Origin: Phycomyces blakesleeanus NRRL 1555(-)
Taxonomy: Eukaryota > Mucoromycota > Mucoromycetes > Mucorales > Phycomycetaceae
Length of the DNA: 64,000 bases
Reading direction: 5' to 3'
Assembly: GCF_001638985.1 (NCBI RefSeq)
Contig: NW_017265142.1
Coordinates: 558,001-622,000, forward strand
Position numbers and translations under genes: made by a program. The notes under the pieces were generated by a model that was not told where the DNA came from, ran no database searches, and worked only from the letters and a program-made list of their open reading frames with translations. Position 1 is the stretch's first letter. Every line of letters starts with the position of its first letter. This document shows, piece by piece, positions 22,781-35,500 of the stretch.

Positions 22781-24646
22781 TGTTCTTTTTTAATAGAAAA
22801 AAAATTAGGAAAGAGATACAATTGCATAATAGCCGAGCCTTTCAATTTTTTATCCCCTAAAAAAAAGTAAATAAATAAATACATATTTCAACTTGACTGT
22901 CCCCAGGCTTTTTTTTAGTTAATTAATTGGTTAGTTAAAGGCGAGTATTATTGGATAACCACACAAAAAAAAAGAAAAAGAAGTTATTCTTTTACTATCG
23001 CAAATTTCAAGATTAAATGACAAATAAATTCCCGGCTCGTATATTAAACAACTTTGGAATAAGCCTGTTTGTCTAAATGACATTACCAAAAAAAAAAACA
23101 ATTAATTACTAAAATAATAATGAAATGTTATGTTATGTACAAGCTCTTATAGCAAGAGTCAAATAATACAAAGCATTGTCTATTGTAGCCAGCGAAAAAA
23201 GCTTAAATATAATACAACCAACATAGGCAATATGAAATGTAAAATTATATATATATATTATTTCTTTAAAACGAAATTGCTGTCGTATTTATCCAATTTA
23301 CAAGAGGATCTCAGGCTGAACAAAGCTGTTTATAAAATAAAACAAAATAAAATACTATTCAAATAGACCTGTAACAAGATCCAAAGACTTGAAACGTATG
23401 AACTAAGGTTGCCAGTCTTTACTTGGCGAAAATCATTATAAAAGTTCTGTTCTGTCTAGAATATGAATAAGTAGAACACCAAAAAAAAGAAAAAAAATAA
23501 CGAACCGAAAAGCTGGGTCTGTGTATGTATGTATGTATGTATGTATGTGGGGGGGAAGATGGATATTCATAGTACATTAGGCATGGACTACAAGAACAAA
23601 AGAAATCCTAAAAAAAGAATAGAAGCTTTTATGGTTATACAGTAGAGTTATATACCATATATATATATTGCACTACCAATCTGATAAAGCAAATGCGAGA
23701 TCATCTAAACCGAAATACAGGGTTTTCCACATATGTATCTAATTATATATTCTATATATTCCTTTTTACGCAACCCTTGGACAAAAATAAAATAAAGCCC
23801 TTTATTTTATTTTTATTGTTCTCCGTGCAAAGTACAGTGCAAGCTTACTTCCTTTCCCTTTTGTATATAGCCTATAGTACACTGTAACCTATCTTTGTTT
23901 CTCAAATATATATAAAAGATTAATTTTCAATCTAAATAAATAAATAGATGAAGATTGGTGTTACTATAATAAATGTCTATTGTTGGTAAACGAGGCAAAC
24001 GATATAGGTGCTCTAGTAATACCAAATTTGTTATAGATTCAGATCCTTAATTCCAATGAGATCATGTTCTAATGGTAACAAACCAAAAAAAAAAAAACAA
24101 AAAACAAGTGAGATTAGATCACGTTTAAATTACATGGCTTGATCATAATGAGATTGATCAAGATCAAATCAGGGACGTTTCTAAATGTAAATACTACAAG
24201 GAAAACAACATTTTTTTTATATATTTATTTATTTTATTTTATCAAAGAAGTGCATCTTTATATTTATTAATAAGTTTCTTGGTTGACGTTTGTGCTTTGA
24301 TAAAGTACAAGTACAATGATTTGAAAAACAAGAGAGAAAAGAAGTACATGTATATATGTATATATGTATATATATATATATATGTGTTTGTGTGTATTTT
24401 ATGTACTCAGTGACCTTTTATGTGCGTGTGTGGTAATCGATCAAAGGTTATATTTTCTCATATTTTAAAGGATTCTCTTCTTACCTCTTCCTCCTTTCGT
24501 TAAACCTAGTCTTCTTTTTGTAAAGAGCGCTTTGCTCTATTGTTTTTTACTATCACGATCATCTACAGCCCGCATTTTTGTTATTTATATTTGCATTTTT
24601 TTCTCTCTTTTCATCTCCCACTCCTTTTTCACTCATCCGCCGCAAG
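22781..24646. other. spacer between divergent genes
   Basis: Shared upstream region of the HutD-AstE fusion and the Set9 gene. No coding signal seen. It contains a (TATG)n repeat at 23521-23548, an A-run at about 24085-24097 and TA tracts near 24350-24382. The last 100 nt before 24647 are C/T-rich. Confidence 0.5.
23521..23548. repeat. (TATG)n microsatellite
   Basis: Six to seven GTAT units followed by a G run, in a divergent promoter spacer. Confidence 0.85.
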
Positions 24647-27600
24647 ATGGAGTATAGCCTCTTGTCGCGGTACGATGATCTCCTTGCCGATATATTCTTA
24701 GATGGTTTGCATCTGTGGTTCCGGACCATTAAGATGAATGCCGATCATTCTGAACGACGATTACCAAGTAAACAGTTAATCAACATTATAAGAAACCACA
24801 TCATCGGTCGTAATCGCGTCACTGATGCAGCCCAAGAATGCCTAAAGTGAGTTGTTCTTAGTCATGTTTGTCAAGATATTCTCCTTTTACTTTTTTTTGT
24901 CCCTTCTTCAACATATCTTTCGACCTCTCTCTGTGTGTGCGTGTGTTTCTTCTTCCCTTTTTGGAGATTCTATAGTATCATTTGTTATTGCTGCTTATAT
25001 ATTATATATATATATCTAGCCTGGAGAGAATACTTTGTCGACTTAATATATATATACATGTATAAACAGGCTTTTATTTAAAATAAGTAAATAAAAAAAA
25101 GATAAAGAGGAGGATAGATTGAGTAAAGGGTGGTTCGTTTGTGTTTATTGATATGACTCTGTATCTATAGTCTTGACTTCTTTAAGGATTATCTACGCGG
25201 AGTGTCGCAAAAGGACAAGTCCGCGTTTGGCCAGCACATGAAGCGATACCTTAGCATGTAAGTTTTTGTTTTTGAGTGGCCAGTAGAGATGTTCTGTCCT
25301 TTTGGTTCCCCTTTCTTTCATTCATCTTATTCTATCGCACTAACCAACTCTTCTCTTCTTCTTCTTCTTTTTTGTTTGGATTCTCAACTGATGATTTTTT
25401 TTTAAAGGTATGTCCCAAATGCGGGATTCGAAATATGCGACACACGTCGGTACAGTCAAGAAGGTGAAGAGGCCCAAGCTTGTGTTATAGCTACAAAAGA
25501 CTGGAGTATTGGAGACGAGATAAAAATGTGCTCCGGAATGATTGCTGTATTGGCCTCCGAAGATGATGATGAATTGAAGCGTCAGAATAGAGACTTTAGT
25601 GTCATGTTCTCCACACGGAAGAATTGTAGTTGCCTGTTCCTTGGTCCTGCTCGCTTTATGAACGTAAGGCAATCTACCACAAACGCATCCGACCTAATTC
25701 AATTAACCTCAATTCAAAACTGTACTCATATCCACTTTCTTACCACACAATTTTGATACATACAGCATGATTGTGACTCTAACTGCAAGGTAAAACACAT
25801 ATATACATATATATATATGTGTGTGTATGTGTATATATGTATATACACGGATTCCGAACTACATTACATTCAACTACATTAAGTTACATTACGTAAATTC
25901 ACACAATCATATTAAAATCAAATCTAATTGTATTTCAAGCGACTTATCAACTAATTGGTCCTTGTTGTCTATGTGCTTCTTTAGTTTATCCCTCTTGGCC
26001 AAGCGGCAATAACCCTAAAAGTAGTCAAAGACGTCAAATGTGGAGATGAACTTACGTCGTTTTACGGCGATCAGTATTTTGGAGAAGATAATTGTGAGTG
26101 TCGCTGTGTGACCTGTGAAAGGCAAGTTTGGATATGTTATTTAGATATGCACATAAAGAGAATACGATGTTTACATTTTTTACATTTGGTGCCCGGTATT
26201 TAAATATGTAATAGACGTGGAAACGGATTTTTCAAGCCTCCAGAAATTGAAGAGGAAATTGTCGAAGAGCAGCAGGAAGTCTCTGCGAGGAGGAGTACTA
26301 GAAAGCGCAAGGCTGTGTCTTATGAAGGTAATATTGGCCTATGACCTACACGAATTTTTTAAGCTTGAGCACCCATTTTATAGATTTTAATAATCTCTTT
26401 CGTTTTTTTTTCTACTTTTGAATTCAGATTATTTTGTGCTTACTAGTCGTGTAAAACGGCCTTTTCCTGGCGAGGAACGTGGCAATAAAGGAAAATCAAC
26501 TACACCCAAGCAGGGATTGCCTCTGATATTAGCAGAAAATATCCAGACAGATCCTAAGAATCCAGAAATTTTGAACCCTCATCCGGATTCTGTGATGAGT
26601 ATACATTTCTTATGTGGGGACACAGAGCCTTTATCGGGTTTATTAGAAATCTCTCTTTCAAATGTGCGAGACTCAAACAAAAAGCCCCATTTACATGGAA
26701 AGACATATCTAGGAGACCCGACTGAGCTTGTGTGTAATATGGCCTGCTTAACCGAAAAAGAGTTTGACGAAAAAGCAGCAGTATACTTGGCTGAAACACC
26801 AGCGCTCTCTCCACAACCTGATACATATCTATCATCAGAGCAGAGTGAAGCCAAAGAAGACGAATCAACCCCGAAAGAAAACAGCACAAAAGAGTATGTA
26901 AATCTTGAACAACCACGCACACATGGAACGCCGACAGAAGTCGAAATATGTCGAGTAGATGAAGAATTAGCTCAAGCTCAGAAAGATGAGCTACGTATTA
27001 AACGAAAAATATTGGAACGAGAAGACGCTCTCTTTGCGGATGAAATGGCAGGATTTCTTGACGATATTTCAGAGTTATCGTCGCTAGCTGACACGGAGAT
27101 ATTGGTGGATGTGATAGAAGCAGCAGATGATTTGAAGGTACCTGACACCGCAGCATGTGTAATATGTAAAGGACCGATTGATAAGGATCAAATATACTCT
27201 CGTTGCCATCGCTGCCACCGCCATTTTCTCATCTTTGATCTCGAGTGGCCAGTCAGAAAAATCAAAAAATTGCCAAAAGGCCGTAACCTCAAGGGCACCA
27301 AACCATCATTTTCGGAAGCAGCTGTTAGGGACAACTTAAAGTCATATGTCCACCTACCAGGTGCATCAAATAGAGAGCTCGATGAAGAATTACCTATAAG
27401 ACCTATCTCACCTAGCCCGGAGCCCCTCCCTAGACCATCCCACCCCGTATCGCGTACATCTGCTTCACGTAGAAAGAAAGCATCTAAAAAATCCAAAAAG
27501 TCGAAGACAAATAAGCGTATACAGCCATATCTCTCGGAAGAACCTTCTGGGGAGGGCATAACTTATATTCATTCAACAGATAAAAACTATCAGCCGCATA

Positions 27601-29652
27601 CTCCACCTTTAATCACTGACCACAACGCATATCCACATTCAATTCAAGCATGTTATAATTCAATTCCTCATAATTCACAGCTGCTGGCTCAGCTAAATGT
27701 CAATCCGCATTCAGGGACATCTACTACAAATTCCAGACAGAAATCTCGACCACGTCGTCAGCAAAATAATAATCAAGACATGGATCACCAACAATCAAAT
27801 GTAGAAAACCATCATTATACACCAACCTATGATCAATCTTCATCTTCGCTTGCATCCGACTGGAAGCGTCTCTCAGAAACCATGGGTCTCGAACATTTAT
27901 CTAAAACAAAATCAACCCAATATTTATTGAACGATGAACAGATCCAGAAATTTATCGATGCAAAGTCTCAAGCTTATGCTGAATTCAGACAATACGCGAT
28001 GTTTTCTGAAAAGTACAAAACATTTTCAGTATCATATTCTGAGGTAAGTAATATGGATTTTATTCAATTTCACACACATAATGGCTACAGCCGTTCATGT
28101 AATTTTCTGTTTTCACGATAAGAACCCTCCCATCGGCACCCAATCACAACATCTTGTGACAGAGCCACCATCGACATATCAAATTCATACAGCTGCACCC
28201 CAGGTACACCTAACCAACGTTGTGTTTCCTAGACTCATTCGGTGCATTTGTATAATTTTTTATGTATATGTGTATATATTTGTTTTCTTAACAGGCCTCA
28301 TCTTATTATCCTTACCAATCATCATTGGAAGAATTCCAAACTTTTATACAACCCAAGCATGATCAAACTCAATCAAATCAAACTTCAAATCAACCCCAAC
28401 TTTCAAATTTTGTACAGTCTAGTACTGAGCCAATTCTCACTTGTGAGGACATGTCTGACAAGGGTAACCATATAAAGTGGTCCAACCAAAACATAGCCAT
28501 GTATAATTCATCACATTCCACATATGAAAACAGTAACACTTCAGGTAATTACACATATATATCGACCGACTATCACTTTTATCCTGAAACGATACAACCC
28601 ACAAACCAAGCCAAAGGCAGAGGTAGACCAAAAGGCAGTTTTGCTAAAAAGAACAACCCCGACCAAAAGCCAAAAGAGAAAACAAAACCGAAGAAATCGA
28701 AAAAGTCAAATAAAGGTCTAAAGACAGCAGAATTTGAGATTACATTGCCTGAAGTTTATCTGGAGCCTCAGATTCCTCAATATGTCATAGAACAAACATC
28801 ACATCAAATGCACGGCCAGCCGATAGATGATCCAGGAACGCACATCTATTCTACCGAACCACTTCCCCCTGGAGTACCTCGAATTCCAGCAGATGATCAA
28901 TATTTTTCCAATTGTTCAAATCACATCTCTGTGGACCCTTCAGTTGACCAACAATACCTTCAATCATATGGCCCTCAATGTATGTTTAATGTATATAAAA
29001 GTTTATGTGCCTGTGCGTGTGTGTGTGTGCGTGTGTGTGTGGGTAAATATGTCATGTATGATTCTCTATAGTCGCTACCATTACTCATCATCTGATTATT
29101 AATAATATATATACATATTCTGAGACCTTAGGTCATACGCCAGAGAAACATCAATATATGACATATAGTAGTAGCAGCAGCAGCAATAGTATCGTGGATA
29201 TGACTCAAGAGGGAGGCTTCGATAACCAAAAAAATCCTGACGAGTTTCAGATGTATTATAAGTCGATCCACAGTCCAATGAATTATCGAATGCTGAAACC
29301 CTCTACAGCAGTGGGATTCCCAGACCGGTACAAAGATGAATTGGTATATGGCAAGTACGTGGTGAATGAGGCAATGTATCGGAGTGAACTCGAGGCCATC
29401 AATTTTTCCAATGATTCGGCTCTCAGGTGTGCGGCGATGGAAGCCAAAAGGCACTACAACAGACACAAGGCCGCACGATTCCAAGCCTACGGTGAGGCTT
29501 ATGTCGTCGGTTATGAAAAAACATATCACGAAACATTTGAGCATTTTTATCGATATCACTGCAACTCACTATCCCAGGAACGGAGAGGCGCGGGCCAAAG
29601 TGGCTCTAATAGAATCATCAGATCTATAGGCCCTTTTATAACGCGTCGGTGA
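24647..29652 (+). CDS. SET9: Set9/Suv4-20-type histone H4-K20 methyltransferase, 10 exons
   Basis: Exons: 24647-24846, 25171-25257, 25408-25663, 25766-25789, 25985-26121, 26215-26327, 26428-28043, 28123-28203, 28295-28979, 29132-29652 (1,239 aa). The start MEYSLLSRYDDLLADIFLDG matches the KMT5B/C N-terminal domain. The SET domain (about 95-235) has FSTRKNCSCLFLGPARFMN, then HDCDSNCK on a 24-nt microexon (the NHDC motif that helps bind AdoMet), FYGDQYFGEDN and a post-SET CECRCVTC cluster. Expected activity is di/trimethylation of H4K20 in the nucleus. The intron at 26122-26214 is GC-AG. The C-terminal ~1,000 residues are much longer than in yeast-type Set9: a Cys/His patch CVICKGPIDKDQIYSRCHRC (about 510-530), Lys-rich stretches, Gln/Asn/His-rich sequence and one AT-hook, GRGRPKGSF (about 946-954). 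I infer AT-rich DNA binding. Confidence 0.93.
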
Positions 29653-30050
29653 CGCTGGTTAAAGCAAGTCTCCGTATTTTGAACGAAGAAAAAAAAATGA
29701 GGCGATGAAGTAAAGAAAATATAAACATAAATATAAATACAATACAATACGATACAATACAATACAATACAATACAATACAATACAATACAGTACAGTAC
29801 AGTACAGTGCAATAAAATAAAATAAAGTCCAAGGTCCACAGGAGCCTTCAAAAATTTGTGCAAAAACTCATTAAAGTTCTTTTGTTGAAATAAAAAGAAA
29901 TTGAGGCTGGCTAGTCTAAAGGGATATATTTGTCTTGGCAAATGGTGGATGGTAGTGGCTTACCATCTTATTTGGCAGGATCAACTATAGGTGGTTTAGA
30001 TTGATAAAGGAACAAAAAAAAGCGTCACTGATCTGTGTAACAGTTTAGTA
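29653..30050. other. convergent 3' spacer with AATAC repeat
   Basis: Only simple-repeat and AT-rich 3' flanking sequence is seen between the Set9 gene and the membrane-protein gene. Confidence 0.5.
29736..29808 (+). repeat. (AATAC)n / (AGTAC)n pentanucleotide array
   Basis: About 14 imperfect pentamers: AATAC units grading into AGTAC units at the 3' end, so the array has started to diverge in a directional way. Confidence 0.9.
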
Positions 30051-30826
30051 TCAAGACAAGAATGTAGTGCCGATGTGTAGACAGGTGAAGATAGTAACAA
30101 AGGCTGGAATGACCACAAAGGGGGTCGTCCACCCATATATAGGCCACAGAGCGATATGAGAACTTGGTATGGTAATAACGAATGCAATACTGGCGATCTG
30201 GATTGCTTGGCGTGTCCAGGAATGCTCTTTCCAGTCCTTGTAATTGGCGTTATTTATTTGCAAGTATATAAAGACAGACCCGAGACACAAAGATCCGGCT
30301 GATGCTATAGTTAGCCACAGAAGACTATGAAGCGTATCGTTATTTGTGAGAGAGCTGTAAGCACTAGAAAAAAAGTATATTTTTATAAAAGACTTTATAT
30401 ATACATATATGTATTACTTTGGCTGTTGGTTGGAGGTGTTTGTGACAACAATCATAAATAGGATGGCGAGTGAGATAGCTAGTTGGGGAAGAGACGACAG
30501 AGCAGTTTGAAGAGGGTGGCCTTGGGACTTGTATTTATTATCAGTCTTTTGAAGACCTTTAGATCTTTCTGAACGAGAGGGTCGCTTGTACATGAGATAT
30601 AGCTATAAATGATAAAAAAGAAGGAAAGAAAGAAACAAAGAAGCAAGGAGAAGCAGAATTAATTATGTCTGTATATATATATTTTGAAATCAAGAAAACC
30701 ATTTTTTTTATGTGTGTAAATTTGAAAGGTTAACGATTCATGGGTATTAAATGTTCCGAAAATTGTGACCCTATAAATGGAAATCCTTAAAGAGAATTAT
30801 ACCTGACGCACTATTGTTAAAATCAT
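30051..30826 (-). CDS. small multi-span membrane protein of unknown function, 3 exons
   Basis: Exons 30803-30826, 30418-30602, 30051-30363 (173 aa). The first exon is just 24 nt and encodes MILTIVRQ; the next continues LYLMYKRPSRSERSKG, a short hydrophobic start followed by a basic loop. Three or four likely membrane segments follow: about 45-62 (LAISLAILFMIVV), 80-102 (LLWLTIASAGSLCLGSVFIY), 120-140 (IASIAFVITIPSSHIALW) and 148-170 (FVVIPAFVTIFTCLHIG). It ends at GTTFLS. All splice junctions keep frame and match the codon style of its neighbours, which supports a real gene. I do not recognise the family; an endomembrane protein is likely. Convergent with Set9, about 400 nt apart. Confidence 0.65.
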
Positions 30827-31452
30827 TGTTGTGTTAAAACAATGGCTAATTTACACTTGCCGAACTAAAAAAGAAATAAATATTTAACTGCATAGGAGTT
30901 AAAGTGAAAAGTTAGAGCTGAGGGATAGATTGTATAGCCTAGTAATAAGCTCCAATACTTTCTACTATAAAATGTAGCTTTTTTTTTAAAAAAAATATTT
31001 CAATACCTTTTTTGTGCAATCGATAAGTTCTTTGTTAACTATATTTAAGACTTTACTCTTATTATTTTAAAATTAAAATTTACAGACCATTTATACTGGT
31101 TGCTTCTATTAATCACATATACCAGCTATTTATCTACAGATCAACCCGATACAAAAGGATATGCGTATTATAGATTTATTAGGTACAATAAGATCAGTGA
31201 TCCAAAATTTACTGTAATAATGACCCTTTGTAGTTTTGGTTGCTAATGTGTATTCCAACATATAATCTTATTTCGACTGGCGAAAATGTTTAAATAAGGG
31301 TATTTTACACATTCTCTTTCATTTATTTTGGATACAATTTATGTCGTAACAAAGTTGCGCAGCATTCGAGAGACTGAGCAAGACAATGGCTTCTTAATTC
31401 GTTATTCTCGAAAAGAAGAAAAAAAAAGTTAAAATAGTTATCATGGTAATCC

Positions 31453-31496
<44 letters not shown>

Positions 31497-32523
31497 TTGT
31501 AATTTGTTTCCATGGAAATCTTAAATGATGAATAATTGAAAAAATAAATTAATAACTGATCCAAAAACAGATAATACACCAGGCGGCGTTTAAAAACATT
31601 TCCCCCTTATCCCCCCACGCGATAGGATCTTCCTGCAATCCCAGGAACAGGTCAATGGATCAAGGATATAAGAAAAAAAGGCAGTAATAATTTTTTGGTC
31701 TATTTAGTTTGAGTGTCATTTAAAAAACACACACAAAAGCCTTGAATGTAAAGCAATAATGAATTTAATTCAATTCAAAAAGCTAGTACAACTTACAAGA
31801 CTCAATCCAACCCAATCCGATAGAAACCTTGGTTTGATTTGATTTGATTTGCTTAAATGTATGATTTGCTGGACACAGATTATAATTGAGAAGGCGCAAA
31901 AAGTACAAGAAAGAAGAAAAAAATATATTTAAAGAAATAGGGCATAGGAAAGCTTATCTGAATACGCGAATGCTTTTATCACAATAAACATATACTGCAT
32001 AAGAACATCTTTGCAAAATAACAAGAATACTAGTAATAATAAGGTTAGTCTTCTTCTGTATGTATTTGTCTTTCTTTTTATATGTATATATTAGAAAATA
32101 GAATTGCCAAGCCAAGTAGCTCGAGTGCCACGGAACTGGCAGAGGAGAAGCATTTTTCGATACACCTGCGTATGACGATACTTGAATCTTCCTGCAGCCA
32201 GAAGAGAATTAGTTAGATTTTACTAAAAAAAAGTGCTACGGTTTCTTTTATCAGACTTGTGAAGCATTCAACTTAAACTTTGCTAGTTACCTTCTTATTT
32301 TACTACAGGCAACACCTAATTCTGTCCACTTATTATTATTATTTCTTGAATCTATTTTTATTTCATCGTATTTTTTTTTCTTGTCATACAAAGGAAAAAA
32401 AAGGTCCTTTCTCTGCATTCCAACATCCTTTTCTCTCTATTTTTCTCTCTCTCTCTTTTTCTCTCTTTCTCTCTTATTGTTTCTTCTTATTCTTCTTCTT
32501 CTATCCGCAGCGTGCTTGTTAGA
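30827..32523. other. spacer with (ATT)n repeat and T/C-rich leader
   Basis: No gene seen. Contains the (ATT)n tract at 31453-31497. The 130 nt before 32524 are strongly pyrimidine-rich (CT and TTC runs), as expected for the promoter or leader of the flippase gene. Confidence 0.5.
31453..31497. repeat. (ATT)n microsatellite
   Basis: About 14 perfect ATT units. Confidence 0.9.
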
Positions 32524-35500
32524 ATGTCACTCTTGCGTAGCATTCAAGAATGGCGAGAAACCTTGTGGAAGAAACAGCCCAAGAAAAAACCTCGAGGAAA
32601 AGACGAGCATTACGAAGAAGTAATGTCAGTACACGCACCTATCCTCCCGACCTCATCTCATCATCGTCAACCATCAACCCATTCCACCGACACTCGACGA
32701 AGATCTCGACTTAGCCGTAGAGGAACAACAGTAAAACTACGACAAATACCTACAGGAGGAAGAAGAGTCTTCATAAATTTACCTTTACCCGCTTATGAAC
32801 TTGACAAACACGGAAACCCTTCGAGACGCTATACAACCAATCGTATCCGTACATCCAAATATACAATACTTAGTTTTGTGCCAAAAAACCTTTTTGAGCA
32901 GTTTAGAAGAGCTGCAAACATATATTTTCTTGGAATGGCTATCCTTCAAATGCTGCCAACATTTGGTGTCAAGTCTCCAGCACTTACTCTACTGCCTATC
33001 TGTACAGTCGTAGTAATCACCGCTCTTAAGGATGCTTTTGAAGATCTCGAGCGACACAAAGTTGATGCACGGTACAACAGCACACCTACTCACACTTTAT
33101 TGGGTTACAACAACACAAATCATCCGCAACCTGTCGAAAAAAACAAGAACAAAATCAACGCCCAAGAGTCCTCTTTTTCTCACACTACTGCTAGAGGCGT
33201 ATTTGAACCGTCACTATCAAGAGATGTACGAGTTGGTGATTTTATATTGTTGCGCAATGGTGAAAGTCTACCAGCTGATGCAGTTCTACTGGCAAGTGCA
33301 GGTGCATCAAACATCTGTTTTGTGGAAACAAAGGACCTTGACGGAGAGACAAATCTCAAACCTCGTCAGGGTATCGAAGAATACAGCTCTTTACAGAGTG
33401 GGCAAGCGTGTCTGGACAACTGTCATTTTTATCTTGAATCCGGTCCCCCTAACCCAGACCTGTATGCTTTCGAGGGAACACTCGTGATGTTAACCAAGAC
33501 ACTCGAGTCTTGGTCAGAAACCAAGAAGATCCCCATTAGTACAGACAATCTCCTTTTGCGTGGTCATGTCATTCGTAACACACCATGGGTTATTGCCGTC
33601 GTACTTTTTACTGGAACAGATACAAAAATCATGCTCAACTCTGGTGAAACTCCTTCTAAGCGTAGTCAAATTGAACGTCAAATGAACAAGGAAATCATCC
33701 TCGCATTTGTCGTACTTTTTATCCTTTCCTTTGTCTGTGCAGCCATGGGTGGAGTGATGAAGTTACAGGACGACAAGTCGGGAGCCACTTCTCTTTATTC
33801 ACGACAAACAGGCTCTGCAGCTTATGTAGGCTTTGAGAACTTTTGGTGAGCCTAAGGTACAACAAATCAACCAACATTTTCTGACAGTATTTGTTTTGTA
33901 CATGTACATGTACTTGTACTTTTACTTGTATATTTCTATTAGGGCAAGTCTTATCATCTTCCAAAACATAATCCCAATCTCCCTCTATGTTTCAATCGAG
34001 TTTGTAAAAACCTTTCAGGTAACAAAAAACAATACTTCGTCCATCTATCCAGTCTATCTAATGTACTTACCCACTCATTAATCAGGCTTATTTCATCTGG
34101 AACGACCGTGAGATGTGGGACGAAAGTACCGGCCAGCCTTGTATTCCCAAGTCTGTATGTGCCCACGGTGGTTGTGGGATGTATATATGTTTATATTTAT
34201 ATTTATATATATATAAGAGAGAGAGAAAACATGTTTATGGAAAGAAATAAATAACATACCCATTTATTTATTCTTTACCTATTTCCTCGGTATAGTGGAA
34301 TCTCTCGGACGATCTTGGCCAAATTGAGTATGTGTTTTCCGACAAGACAGGTACCCTCACCCAAAACGTGATGGAGTTCCGTGAATGCAGTGTAGGTGGC
34401 CGCCGTTATGGAAACAATGGGTTCCAGCCCGAATCAGAGGGGGCCCGTGGCGCACGACTCCGGCTCGACCCGGAGTCAACCGCTCCTGAAAGACCCCCGG
34501 AACTCTTTGATGATTATCTCCAGTCAATGAAGACTATTTTTGAACCACGTTATGCGACTCAAGATCCAGAGCTACTATCTTTTGCTGACCCGGCCTTATT
34601 CAAAGATCTGGAACCAAGTTTGGACAGCCGCCAACCCCTTGTAGATTTCTTTACACTGCTGGCAATTTGCCACACAGTAGTAGTAGACGTCATTGGAAAA
34701 GACGGTCGTTCGATTGAAACAGTCGAAGATCAAGTCGATGTACCCGAAGTCTTACCGACAAAGAGAAAGAATGACCCTAAAGACAGTCCTATTCAAGTCC
34801 CTGCAGCGGCTGCAATCCGAGAGACACTCCGAGAACAGGGTCGCAAGATTCAGGCTAACTTTGGCATAAAAAAGAAAGCTGGACAAGGAAAAGCATTTGC
34901 AGCTCTCCCATTAACCAAGGTAGATCAAACTGTTGAGACACAGTTAATGTACAAGGCAGAGTCGCCAGATGAAGCTGCTCTCGTGACCGCCGCTCGCAAC
35001 TGCGGATTTGCATTTGTCGGTCGTCAGGGAAATCGTGCTACATTGGACGTTCTTGGGGAGAGTTACGAGTACGAAGTAATACGCGTCCTGGCCTTCACAT
35101 CAACCCGTAAAAGGATGAGTGTAGTAGTACGGCGCCCTGCTCCATGGAACGATGTGGTATTGTATTGCAAGGGAGCTGATAACGTTATAATTGCACGACT
35201 AGCACCAGGCCAAGAGGAATATTCTCAGCAAACTCAAGAAGATCTGGATTCATTTTCCAACGACGGACTTCGTACGCTGGTGCTTGGCTGGCGTGTACTC
35301 GACCCCAAATACTTTGAAACATGGAACGAATCCATGGAAAAGGCCATGACATCTACTGAGAACAGAAGCGAAAAAGTTGACCAGTTGCAGGAAGAAATCG
35401 AACAGGACTTGATACTTTTGGGTGCAACAGGTATCGAAGACAAGCTTCAAGAGGGCGTACCAGAGACAATCGAGGACTTACGACACGCAGGAATGAAAAT

